Source of the DNA: Lepus europaeus
Taxonomy: Eukaryota > Chordata > Mammalia > Lagomorpha > Leporidae
DNA length: 64,000 nucleotides
Assembly: GCF_033115175.1 (NCBI RefSeq)
Contig: NC_084827.1
Location: 175,709,401 to 175,773,400, forward strand
Direction: 5' to 3'
This document shows positions 36,973 to 49,085 of this stretch, piece after piece. Below the pieces are notes generated by a model. The model saw only the letters and a list, made by a program, of their open reading frames with translations, did no database searches and was not told the origin of the DNA. Within the stretch, counting starts at the first letter, position 1, and every line of letters begins with the position of its first letter. Position numbers and translations under genes: made by a program.

Positions 36973-38723
36973 ATCATAAACAGTTGGCTAAACGTCTACT
37001 CTCAATCCTATTTCTGAGTAGATCATTCATTCATGTGGAACAAAATCAAAGCAAACAATGAGTCTATCGTGTAAAATTCTCTCCCACCCTGAATCACAAC
37101 TTCCCTGGTCTCTTCAGAATCCATCAGTTTACCTGTGTCTTGGGTTTCTGTCTAGGAGGTTAAAAAAATATTGTTTCTGCTTAACAATTTGTGTCCCATC
37201 TCAATACAAAAACATTTAAGGCAGGTGTTTGGGTTTCACGACTTGCAGGGCAGTGAAAATTCACAACACCGGAGAAATAAGGGATTCACTGAATCTTCCC
37301 AAATATTATCAACAATTATTGTCTTGGCCTTTCCCTCACGGTGGCAAGATGGCTGCTGTAGCTCCAAATACCAAATCTTTCCATAACATTGTTCTAAAAA
37401 AGGGAGATAATGGGCCCAAACGAGCCATTCAAATTCTTTAGCCAGGGGAAAAAATGATCTTTCCTAGAAGTCTCTCTAGGACTTCCTTGGATTGGCTAAA
37501 ATGGAGCCCCATGTCCACCCAAGGGCCAATCGTGGACCAAAAATGAACAGAAGTACCCCAGCTGGCTTCATGGATATGTGATTTGACCCCTGAAGTTGGG
37601 TCATTGCTCCCAGAAATCTTTAAACAGAGAGGGTAGGAAGCCAGCTGTGTCTGTGACAGCCGGTCCCCCAGTCCAGTACCATCTAAAGTCAGAACACAAT
37701 CTAAACCGTGCTGTCAGTCAGGCTAGGGACGTCACCATCGCTGGAGACAACACACCTGCTGTGACCTGTGCTGCCCAGTGTGGTAGGCACTCCAATTACC
37801 TGAAATTAAATCAACTCCCCAGTCACACCAGCCACACGTCAGGTGTTCCCCAGCCCCACGTGACGGGCAGACTACTGCATGGGTCCAGACTTGGAACATT
37901 TTAATCAGCCCAGACAGCCCCACCAGTGAGCTCTGCCACACACCCCCACCCCATGTCCCTGGTAATGAGGTTCCCAGGCAGCTGCGAGGCGAGGGTCTTG
38001 CTGCCCATCAGTGATACCACCACTGCCTTCCCCCAGCACAACCTGGACTGGCAAGAGGGGCACCCCCTAGCCCGGGAGCCTGCAGGGCCACGTCACACAC
38101 AGAGATCTGGTGCCAAAGAGACCTGTGCTGCCGTGCCCTGGCTGAGCCCCTCTTCCCAACCGGACCCTGGATCTGCACCCCTGGGCAGGAAAAGGGGTCA
38201 GCCAGGGTCCTGTCCTGTTCTGGGAGCCCGCAGCCACTTCCGGGTCACTTTGGCCAACATCTTTGCCCAGGAGGCTGGATCTTGGGACGTTCACGCTCCA
38301 GGTCCAGCTGCGTCTGGCTGGGCAGAGGCTCCAGAGGAGAAGCTTTGGAGTTGCCACACATCCTTCCTCCGCGGGTCAGCTGCTGTCCCCTGCCTGCCCT
38401 GCCCCAGCCTGGGATGCTCTGGGGCAGCAGGTGCAGACACCCTGTCTGCTGCATGCTGGGGGTCTGCTGGTGTGCAGATGTGTCTAGGTGGAGGGGCAGT
38501 GGTTCACCTCCTTGGGACCCACTGACCGCTCCCACACGTCACTTCCCATGTGCGGAGCAGTCAGAAGCCTCTGGGCCACCCTAACACGTCCCCCTCATGT
38601 TGTGGGAGAACTGGGATCTGAATTCCTGTTCCACGTCCTTGACTTTCACCTAGAGAAGTGAAGTGCTCTAAGTAGAGGCACAAATACGCCACATGGAGTG
38701 AGAAGTTTATTTAAAAGGTGGGA

Positions 38724-38763
38724 AACACACACACACACATACACACACATACACACACACACG
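38724..38763. repeat. (AC)n microsatellite
   Basis: ACACAC run with two CATAC interruptions. Confidence 0.9.
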
Positions 38764-39602
38764 TGGGTATAGCCCAGGAATAGAGGGCCAGGAAGGAAAA
38801 GGACTGGGGAGGAGAGTAGAGAGACAGTGCCTCAGCTCCCCATCTGCAGGGAGAGAGAGAAGGAGAGGGAGAGATCCTCCCAGTTTGCTGGCCTCTTATG
38901 AAGTTGGAAGGGGAGTGGTTACTGGTGCCTCCCCCAGGTCCCAGGTGAAGGGAGATACATCCTGGGGGAGGAGTGATTTGACTGACAGGTAGGCAGATCG
39001 GATTTCACGGGGTGGAGGAGGCATGGCTGCCTGCTTTATCCCCAGCGCTCAGCTCCCAGACACGCAGGCTGCTCGACCCCCACGGGAACCCACGCTGGCA
39101 CGGAGATCTGCGGAAGAGGGTGAGGAGAGGAAGGACGGAAGAAGGATGAGCGATGGAAAGAAAAAAGCGACCAGTGGAGAGAGGGGAGGGCAGTGGAGGG
39201 GGGAGAGGGGAGAGGAGGCACTGGGCAATGCGGCTGAGACCGTGCTCCCCCTGTGTGCCAAACCCGCGCTTCCACAGTGCCCAACTTCTGTTTCAGTGAG
39301 CACCGAGAGGCAAATGGTCTCTAAAACCCCAGCTTCAGTCCACGCCTCCGCTGAACACCCAGCCGCCTGTGTGCTGATGCCTCCCAGGCGTGGATGGAGA
39401 GGAGGAAGGGACAGTGCTGGCCTCCCGCCTCCGGTGGTTAATTCAACACCAGGGCCCTTGCTGTGTAAACAGCACCCGTGAAGATAAAGGCTGTGACCCT
39501 GGACTCCAACCTCTGCCCAACATTCCACCTGCAACCCACCCCCCACACACCGGGGTCCAGAATGTGCACATAAACAAAGTAGCTGCAGCAGCTGAGCTGG
39601 TG

Positions 39603-39714
39603 GGCTGAGATTCTAACACAGACCCCAGTGCCGCGGCGGCCCCTCTCCACTCTGCTAGGGCTGAGATTCGAACACAGACCCCAGCGCCGCCACAGCCCCT
39701 CTCCATTCTGCTGC
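39603..39714. repeat. 56-base tandem duplication
   Basis: Two adjacent copies of a unit starting GGCTGAGATTC(T/G)AACACAG and including GACCCCAG(T/C)GCCGC. They differ at only a few positions, so the duplication is fairly young. Confidence 0.85.
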
Positions 39715-40328
39715 CTGCACCTCCCCCCATTCCACATGGGGTCAGCTCCCTTCCTATTCATCTGCGCCCTCCCAGCTTCTGCCCACTAAAGAGATGGCAG
39801 TGAACTTGAGGGGCCGACCCCTCAAGACACCATAGCAGCCAGAGGGAGGTTCATAAGGCCTCTGAGAAACGGGGGTGAAACACAGGAGAGGCCCCCCATG
39901 CCTCTGTCCTTCAAGACCGGGGGACGGGGAGGAGGCTGAGAGGACCCCAACCCTTTCTCTGCCCACACTGGCCTCCATAGCCCACCCCGTCCCCGCCCCT
40001 CCACTGCCACGGTGCTGGGAGGCAGCAGGTGTCTGGGCAGGCTGGGGGCACAGCACCAGCGGGACAGCAGCACAGGTCAGCCAGCTCTGCCAGTCCCAGT
40101 CCCTTCTCCCTCATCACCGGTGAGGGCTTCTGAGTGCAAGACCAGCCCGCGAGGGAGCAGTGGCCAGGAGGGGGCCAGGAGGGTACTGAGAGGAGGGTGG
40201 CGTTCAGTGGCCACACTGGAAGCAGTTTCCACTCCTCCCTCCCCACCCTCCCTGAGCTCCCAGGAGGGATACAAGGCAGGGTCTAGGCTTTATTTATTTT
40301 TATTTTTTCTTTATATATATATATATAT

Positions 40329-40653
40329 TTAAAGATTTATTTTATTTAAGTGCAAGACAGAGTTACAGAAAGAGGTAGAGATAGAGAGAGAGAGAGAGGT
40401 CTTCCATCTGCTGGTTCACTCCTCAAATGGCCGCAACAGCCAGAGCTGGGCCAGGCAGAAGCCAGGAGCCAGAAGCTTCTTCCAGGTCTCCTACCTGGTA
40501 CAGGGACCTAAGGAGCCATCTGACCCTGCTTCCCCAGGCCATAGCAGAGAGCTGGATCAGAAGAGGAGTAGCCGGGACTTGAACTGGCGCCCACGTGGGA
40601 TGCCGGTGCTGCAGGCTGGGACTTTAATGCACTGTGCCCCAGTGCTAGCCCCT
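40329..40653 (-). repeat. C-SINE
   Basis: Minus-strand copy starting AAAGATTTATTTTATTTAAG and ending CCCCAGTGCTAGCCCC. Confidence 0.87.
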
Positions 40654-40654
40654 T

Positions 40655-40900
40655 CTTTATATATTTAAGAGGCAGAGAGAGAGACAGACAGACAGACAGA
40701 GAGAACACAGAGATCTTCTGTCTGCTGCTTAACTCCCTAAATGCCTGTAATGGTGGTGACCAGGAAAGAGTGAAGCCGGGAACGTATCCAAGTGTCCCCG
40801 CTGGGTGGCAGGGACCCAGAGACTTGGTAACTGCCGCCACCCAGGGTGTGCATTAGCAGGAATTGGACAGGGGCTGGGACTGGGACGCAGGCACCACGGT
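40655..40900 (-). repeat. Old C-SINE
   Basis: Diverged minus-strand copy adjoining the previous one (ATATTTAAGAGGCAGAGAGA, with GACA repeats at about 40682-40700). A poly-G run follows at about 40902-40913. Confidence 0.65.
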
Positions 40901-41377
40901 GGGGGGGGGGGGGATGCCGACATCTTTCTCGCTGGGCCCAGGGCCCGTGCTGCAGCTTAGGTTGGTAGCCTCCTCCAGGTGTATGGGTCACGGCCAAGGC
41001 AGCAGAGCTCCAGGGAACACGAACGCTCTGGGACAAATACTCAGACTTCTGGGAATTACAGTGGCTACGGGAGTCATGATTGGTCTCAGCTACGGATAGT
41101 ACAGACTCCAAGGAACAGTGGCGTGGACACAATGAGAGCGTATTCTCTCTGCGGAAGTTTGGAGGTAGCCAGCTCAGGGCTGAGCCACCAGCTTGGTTTT
41201 TGCTAGATCTGGGGTTTTCACTCCAGGACACCATTGTCCCATCACATCTTCATGAGCCCAGCTAGCAGCGAAAGTGCAAGCCATCACATCTATATCCCAA
41301 GCAGCTGGGTAGCAGACAAAGGAAGGAAAAAAAGTCTGGTTGATTTCAGATTTCTTAGCAGCAAGACTACGTTTAAG
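40901..41377. other. Intergenic, unique
   Basis: No gene or further repeat recognised. Confidence 0.4.
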
Positions 41378-41690
41378 AAAGAGCTGTGGCACAGCGGGTA
41401 AAGCTGCCGCCTGCAGTGCCGGGCACCATTTCTAGTCCTGGTTGTTCCACTTCCGATTCAGCTCTCTGCTGTGGTCTGGGAAAGCAATGGAAGATGGCTC
41501 AAGTCCTTGGGTCCCTGCACCCATGTGGGGTACCCAGAAGAAGCTCCTGGCTCCTGGCTTTGGATCAGTGCAGCTCCAGCTGTTGCAGCCAACTGTGGAG
41601 TGAACCAGCAGATGAAAGACCTCTCTCTCTTTCTCTCTCTCTCTCTAACTCTGACTTTCAAATAAATAAATAAACCTTTAAAAAAAAGAG
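41378..41690 (+). repeat. C-SINE
   Basis: + strand copy slightly truncated at its 5' end (GAGCTGTGGCACAGCGGGTA) with an AAATAAATAAATAAACC tail. Confidence 0.87.
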
Positions 41691-43156
41691 TTGAGTAACA
41701 GTTTTAAAGGCTCAGTGGAAAATAGCTTGGAACACAGGTTTGGATCTCTAGATAAACTATCAAATGTGTAAAGAACCAGAAGTTTCATTTGAAACCACCC
41801 TTGGAGGAATCACTCGACCCTCAGAGAGAAGCCAACCCTGCGGTGCCAGGAGGAGGGATTAAATCACTGTGTCAATCAGTGGTGTGGTGCCGGCCAGCCA
41901 GGCACAGCCCCTGGTCCCCTCCACGCCACTGACCTGGCACCTGGTGAGGGTAGGGAGGAAGAAGCATGGGGCCTCTCCCGGGTCTCACCTCTGTTTCTCA
42001 GAGACCTTACCCCCCTCTGTGTCCTCTGGAGCCCCTGGGGCTGGGGGGGTCACAGCAAGGGGCTGGCCCCTCAAGAACACTGCCGTCTTGTTGGCCCTGG
42101 GTGATTGTTTGCACAACACCCGTGGCCATCTGAAGCTGTTACTCCTGTGTCTGTCCGTGCCTTCTCTCTCTCGCCAGCTCCCTGCCTGCTCACAGCTCTC
42201 TCCGCACACAGGGCCCAGCATGTGCCCCAAATGCTCTGTAGATAGCAGGTGAGAGATTGCAGCTCTGAGCCCCGATCAAGCCCAGGGCTCACACAGGATG
42301 CAGGCATTGTGGGCCATGGCTGAACCCATTGTGCCAGCACGCCAGCCCCTAAGCACCGTGTCCTGACGTGTTCTTGACCCTTTGGTCAACTGCTGAGCAA
42401 CACAGATGGGGAAGCACCCTGACCGCACTGTCCAAAGCCACAGCCACGAGCCACGTGCCGCCATTGATTGAAATTAAATAAATTTCAAAACTCAGCTCCT
42501 CCCTGGCGGGAGCCAGATTTCCAGCGCTCAGCAGTGGCTATGTGGGGCTCATGGCTACCGCAGTGGTCGTGGGAAACACAACCATCCCCACAGCCGCTCT
42601 GGGGGACAAAGCTGACCCTTAGAACGAAAGGAAACGCATTCCTGTTTCTGACCCGGCCTGCTGACATCCATGTTTGCTCTGCCTAGCCCAGGGGCGGGGG
42701 GCAGATCAGAGCCCCCTCCCATGTCCTCCTCTGCCCCACAGGGAGCAATATGTCTGCCTCATGTCCTACCCCTTTCTCTGTGCCTTCTCTGGCCACACCA
42801 GAGCAGCACAGCCAGGGCAGGCCGGGGCCGCACACTACCCAGAACTCGCGAGAAATGTTCCCGGTCTCAAGGCGGTGCTACCTCGTGCATCCACCAGCTT
42901 GCCTTACCGTGGAGGGCCCGAGCGAGGCAGCCTCCCTTTCTAAGGAAAAGGGGTTGATTTTGGCTCAAGTCCTGGAGGTTCAAAGTCCCTGGTGGCGACC
43001 TTTCTGCAGGCAGAGCAGGCCCAGAGACGGGCGCCGCGTGTGCACAGCCTGCGGGGTCTGCCGCGGGGGCTCCACGCTGCAGCCTCACCCAATCTAAGCG
43101 TGTCTCTGAGCTCTGTGGTCGGAATGGGTTCCACTGTCTTGGCACCACTGACATAA
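41691..43156. other. Upstream of C2orf72, no gene recognised
   Basis: Unique sequence becoming GC-richer toward C2orf72. No repeat recognised. Confidence 0.4.
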
Positions 43157-43276
43157 GCCTGGGGGCGAAATCTCCTCCTGCGCCAGTGTGCACCTGCTCC
43201 CGGAATGCTGCTGTCCGCCTGGGGGCGAAATCCCCTCCCCGGCCAGTGTGCACCTGCTCTGGGGACACAGCTGTCC
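43157..43276. repeat. 60-base tandem duplication upstream of C2orf72
   Basis: Two copies start with GCCTGGGGGCGAAATC (43157 and 43217). Each contains GCCAGTGTGCACCTGCTC and ends GCTGTCC. They lie about 260-380 bases before the C2orf72 ATG and could duplicate a promoter-proximal element. Confidence 0.85.
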
Positions 43277-43500
43277 GCCGCCGCCCGGCAGGTGCAAGTG
43301 TCTGCAAGGCTGGCTGGACCCGGGGAGGAAGGCAGGAGGCCCCGGGGACTGCGGAAGGAGCCACCCGTATTGGGCTGGGGACACAGTCCCCTCCCTCCCA
43401 CCCCGCCCCCGCCCCGCGGCCCCGCCGGGGGTCCGAACGCCCGGGCCCCGGGGGGCGTGTCCTGCTGACCCAGGCGCCGGGAGGCGGGCAGGGGAGCAGG

Positions 43501-43528
43501 GCGGCGGCGGCGGCGGCGGCGGCGGCGG
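43501..43528. repeat. (GCG)9 trinucleotide repeat in the C2orf72 5' UTR
   Basis: Nine uninterrupted GCG units end 6 bases before the ATG at 43535. Such repeats are often length-polymorphic and can affect translation, but that is general knowledge, not shown here. Confidence 0.9.
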
Positions 43529-43534
43529 GCGAGC

Positions 43535-44123
43535 ATGGAGCGCGAGCTGGAGGCGCTGGCGGCGGCGCCTGCGCTCCCGGCCGAGCCGCCCTTCCAGGCG
43601 CTGGTGGAGGCGGCGGGCGGCCGCGGGCAGGTGCTGCTGGTGGGCGAGCTGTGGGAGCGCGAGCCGAGCCGCGCGCTGCTGCGGGACTTCGCCCGCGCCG
43701 TGTTCCCGCCCGAGCCGGCCACGGCCAAGCCGGGCGGCACCGCCGCGGCGGCCGAGGGCGCGGAGCCCCGGGCGGCGCGCGCCATCCGCTCGCCGCTCGT
43801 CTTCGTGCTGTGCCGCGCGTCCTCGCTGGCTGCCCGGGAGCCGCGGCGCCGCCTGCGGGAGATGCTGCGCGACGTGCGCGGCCGGCGGCGGGCCGGCGCG
43901 GCGCTGGTCGGGGTGCTGGTGGCCGAGACCGGACCCGAGGACGCGGCGGCGGCGGTGGCGCCGGGGCTGCGGCTGCTGGAGGCGCTCCTGCGCACCGTCT
44001 TCGGCCGCCAGGCGGGAGGCCCGGTGCAGGCGGCCGCCTACTGCCCCGGCCGCCCGGCCTCCAGCCTGGCGGTGCAAGCGGCCGCCTGCAGGGCCCTGCA
44101 AGCCGCGGGGCCTGGGCGACCAG
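43535..44123 (+). CDS. C2orf72: C2orf72 orthologue, coding exon 1
   Basis: Residues 1-196 plus one base. Orthology is clear from [10 protein letters not shown] at the start, [20 protein letters not shown], then [79 protein letters not shown] and VQAAAYCPG, all near-identical to the human protein as I recall it. The function is unknown to me. The block pattern (beta-like VLLVGELWE and PLVFVLC, helix [11 protein letters not shown], beta-like ALVGVLVA) suggests a compact alpha/beta fold. An Ala/Gly-rich linker at 61-85 differs from human. The ATG context is GAGCATGG. The exon ends at donor CCAG|GTGAGG in phase 1. The spliced protein is 279 residues against about 295 in human. Confidence 0.95.
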
Positions 44124-46022
44124 GTGAGGCTACGCGGGGCGGCGGGCGGAGGCTGGGGGAAGCCCCCAGCTTGGACTCCTTTAGGCCAGGCCCCCTCTCG
44201 CTGCACACCTAGGTAAACTGAGGCTCGGAGCGGGGAGGTGCCCAGCGCCGGGCTTCCCAGCTAGCAGGCAGCGAGCCCTGGGCAAGGGGTCGAGTCTGTC
44301 CTGGGAGTGCAGGGCCTGGGACAGCCGAGGGGACCTGCAGGTGGCGGGGAGGTGGCTGGAGAGGAGCGCCAGAGCGAGCAGGTGGAGGAGGAGATGCGAG
44401 AGCCTGGGGCGGCGAAGTCATTTGCGCGGTGGCGGTGTCAGGAGCTCCCAGGGCGCAGCGCAGCTCGGGGCGCGGGGGACCGAGGAGGGCGTCTCCAGCG
44501 CGGCGCGGCCCAGGGTGCGAGCCTGCGGGGTCGTAGGGAGGAGGCGAGGAGCGGTGCCAGGGACCCGGGGCTTTGCAGGGGGCTGAGAGCGCAGAGTTCT
44601 CCAGCGCCTCCTGGCGGCGCACCCTGGCGGTGCAGCCACCTGGGTGTAACGCCAGGCCTCCCGCAGGTGCGCCCAGCGCGCTCCACGGGCTCCTCGCGTG
44701 TAGGGAAGCCAATGAGGGTCCTTTCCTGCTACCTGCGGCAGAAAGATCAGATTCTCTCCGTTCTGCAGATCGCGGCACTCCCCAGCTCGCAGCCCCGCAC
44801 CCCGCACCCCGCTGGCGCAGCCCTCCAAGCCCCCCAGCCTCTAGTTCTTCAAACGCGAACTCAGAGGGAGCCGGCTGTGCCCCCTGCACCTCCACCACGG
44901 CCTTGGCTTCCCACGGGGAGATGCCAGACCTGGGGGTGAGGGGCTCTCCCTGCAAGAAGACCTGGTACCTGTGACGGTACACATGTCACAAACCCAGCTG
45001 CCAGCCCTGCCTTCTGGCAGAGGTCTTTGCCCCACCCCCACCCCAGCTGTGGGATCTGCCCTAATGGGGACCCGGGAGGGGCGCGAATGTCCCAGGTGGA
45101 CGGCTGCGATTGCCTCCCAGGGAGAAAGAAGGGAATAGAGGCAAATTCTCTGCACCCTGTAGAGGAGGTGCCTGCAAACTCCTGCCGGGCTCCGGGCTCT
45201 TCCCTTTCTGTGTCCAGCTCCCCCAACCACGCTTACTTTTGCACCTGTGGCTGCTGCCTGGGCCTGAGAAGCCTCTTGTGCCCTCCTCTTCCTCTGCACC
45301 TGGCTCACCCCCGGCCACTGGCCTGCCTCCTCCAGGAAGCCTTCCCCTTCCTCCCCACTCCCATGTGGAAATTAACCAGGAAACCCCAGGACCCTTGCAC
45401 CTCCTGCTCTGTAAGCCCTGTCCTGTGTAAGCCAAACCTCTGCCCTAGCGGCATTCCCACTGCCCGACACCCTGCCTGGGTGCAGGACGGGTGGATGAGG
45501 CCCCGCCTCCTCTTAAATGCACCGGAACGCTGGTGAAAATGGAATGCTTTGCAAAGAGTTAAAGGGACTCGTTTTCTGCTGTGGTAAACGCTTTCCCAGT
45601 GTTAGGAAAACACTCAGGGCAGGATGAACCCCTCCACGAGTGAGGGAAGGTCACACGTATCCTAGAACTCACCGCCCACCGAGTTCTGTGCCGTGGCGGC
45701 GCTGTTAGCCTTAAGTCCGTGGACTCACGTGGCTACGATGTTCCCAGCCGCTGTGTCTGCCTGTCAGCATTTGCTGATCCCATTCCTCGCCGCCGGAGCC
45801 CAGTTTTTATTTTCCTAAGTTGCTTGTCTTTTGGCTGTGCCCTTGGTTTATTTGCCTAATCCAGCTGCCTTTGGGTTGGAAAACTAAAGATCTGGCTCCG
45901 TTAGAACTGAGAGCAAATTAAGAGTAAAACAACTTGGAATAACGATTAGGAACAAGGGCTTTTTTGGCTGCCAGGAGTAGTTTATTTTTTTCTTAAGTTT
46001 ATAGGATTTTAATATATATATA

Positions 46023-46305
46023 TATTTATTTTTATTCTATTTGAAAGGCAAATTGACAGAGACAGACAGAGAAGGATCTTCCGTTTGCTGGTTCATTCCC
46101 CAAATGCCCGCAATGGCCAGGGCTGCGCCAGGCCAAAGCTGGGAGCCCAGAATCCGATCTTGGTCTCCTATGTGGAAGGCAGAGACTCCAATACTTGAGC
46201 CATTGTCTGCTTCCTCCCAGGGTGAGCACTAACAAGAGGCTGGGCTGGAAGCGCCATAGCTGGGGCTGAAACCCAGGCACTTCACCATAGCACGCAGGCC
46301 GCTCC
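46023..46305 (-). repeat. Old C-SINE
   Basis: Minus-strand diverged copy in C2orf72 intron 1 (ATTCTATTTGAAAGGCAAAT, CCAGGGTGAGCACTAACAAG). Confidence 0.75.
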
Positions 46306-46392
46306 TGCTCCACATAGCCCTCCTTTTTTCATTAAAAAAAAAAAAAGTTATCTACTTATTTGATAGACAGATTTTTTTAAACACACAGTTCC

Positions 46393-46684
46393 TGGGGCTG
46401 GTGCTGTGGTGTAGTGGGTTAAAGCTGCGGCCTGCAGTGCTGGCATCCCATAGAGGCACCAGTTCTCATCCTGGCTGCTCCACTTCTGATCCATTGCCTG
46501 GGAAAACAGCAGAAGATGGACCAAGTGCTTGGGCCCCTGCACCCATGTGGGAGACCCAGAGGAAGCTCCTGGCTCCTGGCTTTGCCCTGGCCGTTGTGGC
46601 CATCTGGGGAGTGAACCAGTGGATAGAAGACCTCTCTCTCTAGAACTCTGCCTTTCAAATACTCAAATAAGTCCTTAAAAAAAA
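46393..46684 (+). repeat. C-SINE
   Basis: + strand copy with a short internal deletion (GGGGCTGGTGCTGTGGTGTA to AAATAAGTCCTTAAAA). Confidence 0.87.
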
Positions 46685-47110
46685 TGCAGCTCCTGTTGGC
46701 TTGGTTCTAGGTCGTCGTGGCTCTCAGACTAGCTCTAGATGACTGAAATGATATTCTGGTCTTCATAAGGAAACTAGAGTCAACGTTACTCCAAATTGTT
46801 ATTTTGTAAAATCTACTCCTGTTAAGAGATAGTTCGGACTAAAAATCAGGGAGCGAGCTCTGCCTATGAGTGTGTTCTTTGGCGCCAGGTGCTTGTACTT
46901 AATCTCATGTCCTTCCCATCCATCGCTGTGGTTTCCCTGACACGGTAACTCCATCGTAGAGCACTGGGTAGGATGGAGTGAGATAACTGGGCCGTTGAAT
47001 CTAGGGCGCTGACAGTGGAGGCTCTGGGGTGGCAGCACAGAAAATCTGACTCTTCGGAAGCACGAACCGCTTGACCGTCTGCCTCTCGGGTTTTGTGTAT
47101 TTCCTCGCAG

Positions 47111-47221
47111 AAGGAGCTGGGGAGAGGCCGGGCCTCCCGCGGCTGCTGGCCTGCTTCTCTTGGGGTCCCTGGAGCCAGAGAAAGGACCGAGATGCCTCCT
47201 CCTCCCGAGGCCCTGCTCAGG
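47111..47221 (+). CDS. C2orf72: C2orf72, coding exon 2
   Basis: 37 codons. It completes the phase-1 codon (G + AA gives Glu) and reads [20 protein letters not shown], then [17 protein letters not shown]. Human has [21 protein letters not shown] as I recall. The donor is AGG|GTGAGT, again phase 1. [10 protein letters not shown] is the most conserved part and is absent from what I can see of the C2orf72-like gene. Confidence 0.92.
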
Positions 47222-48782
47222 GTGAGTGCTTTGGCTTCCTGGACCCTGAGGGCTGAGTGTGTGGATGCAAGGACCTCAGGGACAGAGTGAGCCAACATCC
47301 ATGGAACACCTGCCACGGGCCGGGCATGGGGGAGCAACTCGAAGGCCCTGTGCCTCCAGGCAGCCAGCACCCAGGCTCGGGCAGCAGTCTCCACCTATCA
47401 AAGAAGATGGGCGGAAGAGGCAGTGCAGGTGTCGTCAGGTGCATGGCGGGACACAGGGCGCCCAACGCAGTCTAAGTTTCCCTGAAGGGTCCAGGGAGTG
47501 TCATGGAGCAAGTGACATTGGACTGAGATTTGCACAGATGAAAAATGGGGAATTCAGAGAGGAAATACCTACCCAAAGGCTTGACAGCAGAGGTCCTGCT
47601 CAGAAGGGGGCTGCCCTCCAGGGCCCAGGGTGTGGCTGGAGAGGCTTCTGGGCTGCAGGAGCAGCGGCCAGCGGCAGAGCTGAGCCAGGAGGGGACTTCA
47701 GCAGGCAGCCTGGCCCCAACAGAGGTGGCGTTGGAACAAGGAGAGGATTCATCCAGGAGCCATGCTGAGGCCGGTCTCAGGCTGATACACAGAGGTGGGC
47801 CAGAAGGCGCTGGGGAACACGGGCCATGGTGCTGAGGCTGTTGTCATGGAGACGGGAGACACAGTAGGCCCAAGTGGTCCGTGTGCTCACCCCACTGTAT
47901 CTGTACTGAGCTTGCACATTGTCATTTTTCCTTGAAGACATTCATTCACATAGTGGTTACGTTGTCATCTGGGGAGGATTTAAAGTGTGCGGAGGGTAGG
48001 CTGGGTAGGTGAGATGCAGCTATATTGCCACTTTGTCTAAGGGACTTGAGCTTCGTGGATTGTGATATCCACAGGGGGTCCTGGTGCCAGTCCCCCATGG
48101 GTGCCCAGGGATGCTGTACCCAGAGGAGTAGGCTGCCCTGTCCCCAGGGGACATGCCCCAACCCCAAAGGGCACTGAAAGTATAGCAGAGGGCAGTGGTT
48201 TAACATAAACATTTTGAGCCCCTAATTTTTAAAACCAGTCACTAGTGGATGCATCAGTGACCTACTGCTGTGTCCTAGATTGCCACAGTGCCAGCTGGGC
48301 CTGTGCGCAGCTTCAAAAGGCACCGCTGTTCCAGTGCCTGCCTCGCTCAGGCTTCTCCCAGCAGCCACTCCTTCCTGCAGCAGGAGACCCTCTCTGTAGT
48401 TGAGGAGCAGGGGGCGGGGGGCGCAGGAGTGCCTGGTCCTCTCTTTCATCACGGGAGGCACCCTGCTTGGCAGAGTGAACACCTCACACCCGATGCAGGG
48501 GCTTATACTGAGGCCAGGGTCTTGGGGACTGTCTTAGAGTTCTGCCTTTCACAGTTGGAACTTCAAAAACACACACACATGAATATAAATATCAAAAAAA
48601 ATAATCCGCATGATTCCATCACTCAGGAGTAACTACAAGTCTACTTTGGGGTAGACCATTCCACTTGTCTATCTCCTTCTCATGCTCTCCTGTGCTGTTT
48701 AAAATTTAATAAATGCACCTGTATATAATATCTAAATAATCTGCAAAATGCTGCATGTATTTAAGACAGTTAAGCACAAAAA

Positions 48783-49085
48783 TAGGCGCAGGCTTTGGCT
48801 GAGCAGTTCAGATGCCGACCCGCACATCACATATCAGAGGGTCTGGGTTCGAGTCCTGGCTCTTCCTCTGATTCCTGCTTCCTGCTAATGTGCACACTGA
48901 GAGGCAGCAGGTGGTGGGTCAAGTAGTTGGGTCCCTGCCACCCACTGAGAGACCCAGATTGAGCTCCTGACTCCCTGCTTTGGCCTGACCCAGCCCCAGC
49001 CACTGTGGGCATTTGGGGAATGAACCAGCAGATGAGAGGTTTACCTCTGTCTCACAAATAAATTAAAAAAATAACTTTTTTAAAA
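48783..49085 (+). repeat. Old C-SINE
   Basis: Diverged + strand copy with an intact box B (GGGTTCGAGTCCTGGC), CTGAGAGGCAGCAGGTGG and a CAAATAAATTAAAAAAATAA tail. Confidence 0.75.

Larger units (their letters stand above)
36973..40328. other. Intergenic, no gene recognised
   Basis: It contains an (AC)n microsatellite (38724-38763), a 56-base tandem duplication (39603-39714) and (TA)n at about 40312-40329. Sequence around 37340-37440 (GGCAAGATGGCTGCTGTAGC) has the flavour of an old LTR, but I cannot classify it. A 199-codon frame at 37926-38525 is not recognised. Confidence 0.4.
43380..44640. promoter_or_regulatory. CpG-island promoter of C2orf72
   Basis: Very dense CpG and GC boxes (CCCGCCCC) begin before the ATG and run through exon 1. 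No TATA box is seen. The 5' UTR ends in a GCG trinucleotide repeat (43501-43528). Confidence 0.75.
44124..47110 (+). other. C2orf72 intron 1
   Basis: GC-rich at first, then unique. It contains a (TA)n tract at about 46013-46025 and two C-SINEs. It ends in a good acceptor (TATTTCCTCGCAG). Confidence 0.8.

Noticed and set aside
37340-37440. GCAAGATGGCTGCTGTAGC region as an LTR or a ribosomal-protein-like 5' UTR
   Set aside because: The phrase alone is too short and the flanks give no ends or family match.
37926-38525. 199-codon + frame
   Set aside because: Composition is Pro/Ser/Ala-rich, with no family signature or regulatory context.
43094-44206. 370- and 351-codon minus-strand frames and the 313/342-codon alternative + frames over C2orf72 exon 1
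   Set aside because: The CpG island has few stops in any frame, and only the frame from 43535 matches the known protein.
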